Positions 32,401-35,634 of a stretch of DNA of 35,634 bases are shown here, piece by piece (the stretch's first letter is position 1; the number at the start of each line of letters is the position of its first letter). The DNA lies in NCBI GenBank assembly GCA_021845725.1, contig JAJZVL010000012.1, positions 1-35,634 on the forward strand. Direction: 5' to 3'. The notes beneath the pieces are model-generated. The model did no database searches. It saw only the letters and a program-made list of their open reading frames with translations, and was not told where the DNA came from. Position numbers and translations under genes: made by a program. The DNA comes from Actinomycetes bacterium (lineage in GTDB: Bacteria; Actinomycetota; Acidimicrobiia; Acidimicrobiales; RAAP-2).

Positions 32401-32636
32401 CTCGGGAGCACCTGGCGACCCGGTTCGACCTCCCAGACGACGTCCAGCACGTCGCCGAGGTCGTCGTCGCTCACGCTCGTGAGGGTGACCATCGTGCGTC
32501 CAGGCAGTGGACCCCTTGCGAGCTCGTCGACCGGTTGGTGGCTCCGTTCGACCGCGGAGACGACCCACTGCTGGCCGCGAACCTGGACCAGCTGGCCCAC
32601 CTCGGGCACCAACTCGTCGACGAGGGCGTCAGTCAC
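29484..32636 (-). CDS. drmD: DISARM SNF2-like helicase DrmD
   Basis: A 1050-aa SNF2/RapA-type superfamily 2 ATPase, the marker gene of class 1 DISARM. The GTG at 32636 is taken as start because it gives the N-terminus VTDALVDELVPEVGQLVQVRGQQW and the usual length. Walker A is DDVGLGKT (149-156), the DEXH box DEVH (263-266) lies in LLIVDEVHHCAP, and the C-terminal lobe has LLATDAASEGIDLQEHCH and RLEQRIGRVDRFGQRH. The last ~350 residues are coiled-coil-like and Arg/Glu-rich. It is the first gene of the DISARM operon, 102 bases downstream of the integrase stop and on the same strand. Confidence 0.93.
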   Translation of the reverse strand: MTDALVDELVPEVGQLVQVRGQQWVVSAVERSHQPVDELARGPLPGRTMVTLTSVSDDDLGDVLDVVWEVEPGRQVLPSTRLPTVSSAGWDDPQQLGAFLDAVRWGTVASADTRTLQAPFRSGIRIEEYQLEPVAKALEMPRVNLLIADDVGLGKTIEAGLIVQELLLRHRARRIIVVCPASLTGKWANEMAERFGLAFEPLDAARLKLLRRTHGLQANPFAVFPRIIVSLQWLRTPRIQRLLDEVLTPETRHPGFFDLLIVDEVHHCAPPAPTRGKGYAVDSLQTQAVRRLGEHSHHRLFLSATPHNGYSESWEALLEMLDPQRFARGVQPDPAVVSQVMVRRPKDAILDAEGQPRFPGRANRSIEVAYTESERRAHALVEEYARARRHRPGITAVRANDLVTLLLKKRLFSSPAAFAATLSVHAAAVGGEASERDSMQRTGDAVPDWLEEALSWEDEPDEDGTDDELEAGLLERAALVTGPARSEGEVLLTELLAWADRHGEPEDSKAKALLTELEAICKPDGDWNHERIIVFTEYLDTLRWLSGILQARGFGGDRLGLLYGGMDPAKRDHLKAAFQASPDRDKVRILLATDAASEGIDLQEHCHRIINYDIPFNPNRLEQRIGRVDRFGQRHQVEVLHFVGAGWKDAPPGSYEADLEFLSRVATKVARERRDLGSVNPVLAAAVEARMLGRPVLVDPTTVEPKATTAALRAEMDLRESLKKIRVQLDQSVRRLHVAPANVRRVVDTALALSGQPALEDKGDGVVAPPVLRGGWERTLAGLADPLDGSLRNLTFDPKVADERSDVVLAHLEHPLVAQSTRLLRSALWGGRLALRRVTGVRVDLPDAVAPGSLLVAAFARLVVVGGDGSRLHEEVIVAGRELPETGRSRRLELDASRYAEVRAALDAALDPDACHPVPASAMHRLAAAWEGLGNSQAENIAQRAEQQLGILERSFSRRREAELDRTNAVFDQLEVTLRRAIEGPGATQLSFDDLTAPERQQLERDRRAWQARLKGLDEQRRQELDAVDRRFAGVRPLVFPFAVVCGLPT

Positions 32637-32738
32637 CGCCGCGGCACGCCCATTGCGAGAACCCCCCTCCGAGGCCACGAGTGACGATGGTACGCGAGAG
32701 CTCAGACGGCCCACTCGACCGTCAACCGGTCCGGGCGC

Positions 32739-33851
32739 TCAGGCGTTCTCCAGTGCGATCGCCGCGCCAACGTCGGTCGCCTCGAGGAGATGACGGTAGC
32801 GGTTCACCATGTCGACGGTGCGCCAGCCGTGGCGATCCATCACCTCGCCCACCGCGGCGCCCTGCTTCAAGAGCGTCGTGGCCGAGTGGTGCCTCAGGTC
32901 GTGGAGGCGCATCGGCGGCAGTCCGGCGGCCTTGCACATTTCGACGAAGACCCGCGTGAACGTGTGCGGGTTGTACGGCGACGCTCCTGCTGGATCCGGC
33001 GAGAAGACAAAGCCGGAGGACGTCAGGCTTGCGCCGCACGCGCGTGCGCGCTCCTCACAGCGCTCCCTGTGCTCACGAAGAAGCGTGGCGGTCCGAGGCC
33101 CGATGGCGATCCGGCGCCGGTCGCCGGTCTTGGTCCCCTTCACCTCACTTCCGCCGGGAACCGCAGAGACCGACCTCGAGATGAGGACGCTGCCGCCCTC
33201 GAGGTCCAAGTCGGCCCACTGCAGACCCGCCGCCTCTCCTCGTCGGCACCCGGTCCACGCAATGAAGGCGACGACCGTCCCCCAATCGCGGTCGGTGGCG
33301 AGCGCGTACTCGAGCAGTGCTCGTACGGCAGCCGAGGACGGCGGGTCGATCTTCCTCGCCCTGAGCGGCGGGAGCTCGACGCCCTGCGTGGCGACGACGC
33401 CCGTCAAGCCCCGCTTGTGCGCCCACGCGAGGGCCTGGCGCATCGCCCAGTGGAGCTTGCGGACCGAAGAGCCCGACATGCCGCGCTCGACGAGGTCGGC
33501 GTACAGGTCCTCGATGTGATGGGCCCGGAGCCTGTCCACTGGCAGACGCTTCAGGTCGTCGGGCACGTGGGTGATGGCCACCCGGTAACGGTCGAGCGTG
33601 GAGGCCGACAGGTGCGCCTTGCGCGAGGACAGCCAGCGAGTGAGCACTTCACCGAGCGGGACCCGAGCGGTAGGAGCCCGTCCTCCGCCGGTGACCTCGG
33701 TCACGAACCGGGCGAGCTCTCGCTCGGCCTCCCGGCGCGGACCGCGGAACGTCTTCCTCGCGTAGCGGCGCTTACGGGCCTGGGTGTCGAAGCCGATGTA
33801 GACGACCAGCTCCCACGATGTCTTGCCACGCTGGCGGATGCTTCCTGCCAC
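32739..33851 (-). CDS. int: Tyrosine-type site-specific integrase
   Basis: A 370-aa phage/ICE-type integrase, taken from GTG 33851. An upstream ATG at 33896 is in frame, but its first residues would be encoded by the paired GATTGGCAA arm motif. The GTG gives the usual GSIRQRGKTSWELVVY beginning (arm-binding domain). A SAM-like core-binding domain follows (~65-160). The catalytic residues are R203 (TGCRRGE), K241 (GTKTG), H317/R320 (LHDLRHHSA), H341 (DRHGW) and Y352 (NRYRHL). It lies beside the tRNA-Arg att site, reads away from it, and would catalyse integration and excision at the 48-bp core. Confidence 0.95.
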   Translation of the reverse strand: MAGSIRQRGKTSWELVVYIGFDTQARKRRYARKTFRGPRREAERELARFVTEVTGGGRAPTARVPLGEVLTRWLSSRKAHLSASTLDRYRVAITHVPDDLKRLPVDRLRAHHIEDLYADLVERGMSGSSVRKLHWAMRQALAWAHKRGLTGVVATQGVELPPLRARKIDPPSSAAVRALLEYALATDRDWGTVVAFIAWTGCRRGEAAGLQWADLDLEGGSVLISRSVSAVPGGSEVKGTKTGDRRRIAIGPRTATLLREHRERCEERARACGASLTSSGFVFSPDPAGASPYNPHTFTRVFVEMCKAAGLPPMRLHDLRHHSATTLLKQGAAVGEVMDRHGWRTVDMVNRYRHLLEATDVGAAIALENA

Positions 33852-33866
33852 GTTCTGCCCCCGGGT

Positions 33867-33890
33867 GATTGGCAATTTGATTGGCAACTC
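33867..33890. repeat. Putative integrase arm-type sites, right end
   Basis: Two direct GATTGGCAA copies (33867-33875 and 33879-33887), followed by CTC, repeat the arrangement at 218-240 in the same orientation. They lie between the att core and the proposed int start, so integrase bound here could also repress its own gene. Confidence 0.6.
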
Positions 33891-33942
33891 GGCCATTGCC
33901 GTGTGGGCAGGCTACCACAGTGGCCTCTCACCAGGAAAAAGT

Positions 33943-33990
33943 TCGGCGCCCCCGGCAGGACTCGAACCTGCGCTCCCGGCTCCGGAGGCC
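33943..33990. repeat. Right attachment-site direct repeat within tRNA-Arg
   Basis: 48 bases identical to 69-116. They start in the anticodon stem (tRNA nucleotide 29) and run through the 3' end plus 4 bases. The intact tRNA is on this side. Confidence 0.93.
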
Positions 33991-34018
33991 GGTGCTCTAT
34001 CCGCTGAGCTACGGGGGC
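33947..34018 (-). tRNA. tRNA-Arg (anticodon CCG)
   Basis: A 72-nt cloverleaf: acceptor GCCCCCG/CGGGGGC, D arm GCTC/GAGC, anticodon stem CCGGC/GCCGG with loop CTCCGGA (anticodon CCG), T arm GCAGG/CCTGC with loop TTCGAGT, and discriminator G. CCA is not encoded. The island has replaced the DNA past its 3' end. The new downstream sequence includes a TTTTT run (33936-33940 on the minus strand) that may serve as part of a terminator. It is the island's integration site and remains intact. Confidence 0.96.
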
Positions 34019-34140
34019 ACGCCGCAGCGCGGTGCCCGTGATCCGGGTCACCACGACGCAGACACGCGATCTGACTGCGCTGCGACGACGATCGTACTCG
34101 GCGCCGCAAGGGGAGGTTCTCGGCTGCCGTATCCTGCGGC

Positions 34141-35538
34141 ATGCCCACGACGCCCCGCGAACAGGAGGCTGCCGCCAGCGGGGAAGGGATCGGGCTGCGC
34201 GCATCGGCGAGCGCCGATGCTGCTCCTGCGGACGCGCCCCTGGCTCGGCACCTCCTGCCTGACACGGCAGACGTGGCGGCCAACGGGCACCTCCACGTCG
34301 GTGGTGTCGACCTCCTGGACCTCGCCGAGGAGCACGGGACCCCGCTCTTCGTCTACGACGAAGCCCATCTGCGCAGACGCTGTCGCGAGGCCGTCGCCGC
34401 ATGGGGTGACGGGGTCGCCTACGCCACGAAGGCATTCCTCTGCAAGGCCGTCGCCCGCCTTGTGCACGAAGAAGGGATGTGCCTCGACGTTTCCACTCTC
34501 GGAGAGCTCCAGGTCGCGCTCGCTGCGGGAGTCCCGCCGTCACGCCTCGTGCTGCACGGCAACAACAAGTCCGAAGAGGAGCTCGCCGTCGCGCTCAGTG
34601 CCGGGGTGGGCAGGATCGTCGTGGACTCCTTCGACGAGATCGGCAGGCTCGGCAAGCTCACCGACGCACCGGCTGGCTCCGCGAGCCTCGGAGCACTGGG
34701 GCCGGCCCAGCGCCCGAAAGTGCTGGTCCGCGTGACGCCGGGCGTCGAAGTCCATACCCACGAGTTCGTACGGACCGGCCAGGAGGACACGAAGTTCGGC
34801 TTCTCGATCGCCTCCGGCGCTGCGTCGAAAGCGGTCGCGGCGCTCGAGCTCTTGCCTGGCGTGGAGCTCGTCGGGGCGCACGCGCACATCGGCAGCCAGG
34901 TCTTGGACGTCGACCACTTCGAAGAAGCGGCTCGCGTGCTCGGCGAGTTCGCCGCCCCGCTGCAGCTCCCCGAGCTCGTGGTCGGCGGAGGTCTCGGGGT
35001 GGCGTACCTGAACGGCGAGGTCGCCCCGACGCAGCAGGAGTGGGCGGACGCCACTCGGCATGCGTGCGCGCGTGCGGGAATGGACCCCGAGACGAGGATC
35101 ACCGCCGAGCCGGGTCGCTCGATCGTGGCCAGCGCGGCGATCACCCTGTACACGGTCGGCACCATCAAGGACCTTCCCGGTATCCGCACGTACGTCGCCG
35201 TAGACGGCGGCATGAGCGACAACCCTCGGCCCGTCCTCTACGGCAGTGGCTACGAGGCGTTCCTCCCGCGCAAGGCGGACGCCGCACGCCCGAAGGTGGT
35301 GCGGGTCGTCGGCAAGCACTGCGAGACCGGCGACGTCCTCGTCGACGAGGCACACGTTCCCGCGGATCTCACCGTCGGCGACGTGCTCGCGACGCCGGTC
35401 ACGGGCGCCTACGGCTACTCGATGGCGTCCAACTACAACAAGGTCCCGCGCCCGCCGATCGTCTTCGTCCGCGACGGCTCGGTGACGGTGGTCGTCCGAC
35501 GCGAGACGGTGGACGATCTCCTTCGTCTGGAGTGCTGA
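34141..35538 (+). CDS. lysA: Diaminopimelate decarboxylase
   Basis: A 465-aa PLP enzyme converting meso-diaminopimelate to L-lysine and CO2, the last step of lysine synthesis. The alanine-racemase-like barrel includes the PLP lysine K97 (YATKAFLCKA), ELVGAHAHIGSQ and the glycine-rich PELVVGGGLGVAY loop. The C-terminal domain has EPGRSIVASA, then the active-site Cys394 in HCETGDVL, and GAYGYSMASNYN. The ATG at 34141 has no close ribosome-binding site. A TATCCT lies about 6 bases upstream, so a leaderless transcript is possible, as is common in actinobacteria. It belongs to the chromosome outside the island and is divergent from the tRNA. Around 40 N-terminal residues precede the conserved domain. 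Confidence 0.96.
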   Translation: MPTTPREQEAAASGEGIGLRASASADAAPADAPLARHLLPDTADVAANGHLHVGGVDLLDLAEEHGTPLFVYDEAHLRRRCREAVAAWGDGVAYATKAFLCKAVARLVHEEGMCLDVSTLGELQVALAAGVPPSRLVLHGNNKSEEELAVALSAGVGRIVVDSFDEIGRLGKLTDAPAGSASLGALGPAQRPKVLVRVTPGVEVHTHEFVRTGQEDTKFGFSIASGAASKAVAALELLPGVELVGAHAHIGSQVLDVDHFEEAARVLGEFAAPLQLPELVVGGGLGVAYLNGEVAPTQQEWADATRHACARAGMDPETRITAEPGRSIVASAAITLYTVGTIKDLPGIRTYVAVDGGMSDNPRPVLYGSGYEAFLPRKADAARPKVVRVVGKHCETGDVLVDEAHVPADLTVGDVLATPVTGAYGYSMASNYNKVPRPPIVFVRDGSVTVVVRRETVDDLLRLEC

Positions 35539-35587
35539 CCGAGGCCAGGAGCAGACTGGGGGCATGCGCGCACGACGGAGGAGACCG

Positions 35588-35634
35588 GCTGGTGACGCCG
35601 GAGGAGCTGGTGACGCCGGAGGAGCTGGTGACGC
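35588..35634 (+). repeat. 18-bp tandem repeat carrying a ribosome-binding site and GTG
   Basis: GCTGGTGACGCCGGAGGA is repeated at 35588-35605 and 35606-35623 and continues to the window edge at 35634 (2.6 copies). Each unit contains GGAGGA and a GTG, and 18 bases keep the reading frame. Confidence 0.8.
35592..35634 (+). CDS. Start of next gene, truncated by the window end
   Basis: A GTG at 35592 with GGAGGAG upstream (35577-35583) opens a frame VTPEELVTPEELVT that runs off the window. Two further in-frame GTGs at 35610 and 35628 each have their own GGAGGAG. It lies 53 bases after lysA. In many actinobacteria homoserine dehydrogenase or threonine synthase follows lysA, but nothing here identifies the product. 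Confidence 0.35.
   Translation, partial: MTPEELVTPEELVT

Larger units (their letters stand above)
69..33990. mobile_element. Integrative mobilizable element in tRNA-Arg(CCG), with DISARM and IetAS cargo
   Basis: The element is bounded by a 48-bp direct repeat of the tRNA-Arg 3' end. It carries a tyrosine integrase next to the intact tRNA, an HTH/Xis-like gene, a MobF relaxase and a coupling ATPase. No VirB4, VirB6 or other mating-pore genes are recognisable, so it probably needs a helper conjugation apparatus. Cargo includes a five-gene class 1 DISARM locus and an AAA+ ATPase / S8 protease pair. A decayed zone near 5.5-9.2 kb holds an insertion sequence and gene remnants. The boundaries are read directly from the repeats; mobilizability is inferred from gene content. 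Confidence 0.88.

Noticed and set aside
31362..32684. Plus-strand frame of 440 codons
   Set aside because: It is antisense to the ATPase core of drmD.

Overview
The window is high-GC DNA from what looks like an actinobacterial chromosome. It ends in a lysine-biosynthesis gene (lysA, 34141-35538) next to a tRNA-Arg(CCG) gene (33947-34018, minus strand). The placement (an actinobacterium, perhaps Acidimicrobiia-like) rests on GC content, codon use and protein character. It is inference only.

Almost everything else is one integrated element of about 33.9 kb. A 48-bp exact direct repeat (69-116 and 33943-33990) covers the 3' part of the tRNA gene and marks its two ends. A tyrosine integrase (32739-33851) lies just inside the tRNA-proximal end. 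Both ends carry the same paired GATTGGCAA motif (218-240 and 33867-33890), which fits arm-type integrase sites. A minus-strand mobility operon (11373-17624) encodes a small HTH/Xis-like protein, a MobF (TrwC/TraA-type) relaxase-helicase, a VirD4/TraG-type coupling ATPase, a TPR protein and a BTAD-type regulator. No mating-pore (VirB-type) genes are visible, so the element is best described as an integrative mobilizable element. The 560-bp region upstream of this operon holds four 12-bp-phased repeats and a perfect 14-bp inverted repeat, a candidate oriT.

The cargo is mainly phage defence. The right third (19139-32636) is a complete class 1 DISARM locus in the order drmD - drmMI - drmA - drmB - drmC. 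Its genes are joined by 4-bp ATGA/GTGA overlaps, except for a 52-bp gap before drmA. The left end carries a two-gene AAA+ ATPase / S8 protease pair matching the IetA-IetS defence system (1787-5307). Facing it is an unrecognised 417-aa protein with a possible nuclease-like core (297-1550). A DUF7662-containing gene (18187-19125) faces the DISARM operon.

Between the two defence blocks lies a decayed, transposon-hit zone (about 5.5-9.2 kb). It holds an ISAs1-like remnant, an intact IS1182-family transposase with recognisable terminal inverted repeats, a TIGR04255-like fragment and a frameshifted AlbA_2 (Schlafen-type) gene. After it come a MerR-like HTH protein, a 95-aa unknown protein with a strong ribosome-binding site, and a zinc-ribbon membrane protein. 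The last bases appear to begin a new gene whose ribosome-binding site and GTG start are tandemly repeated.
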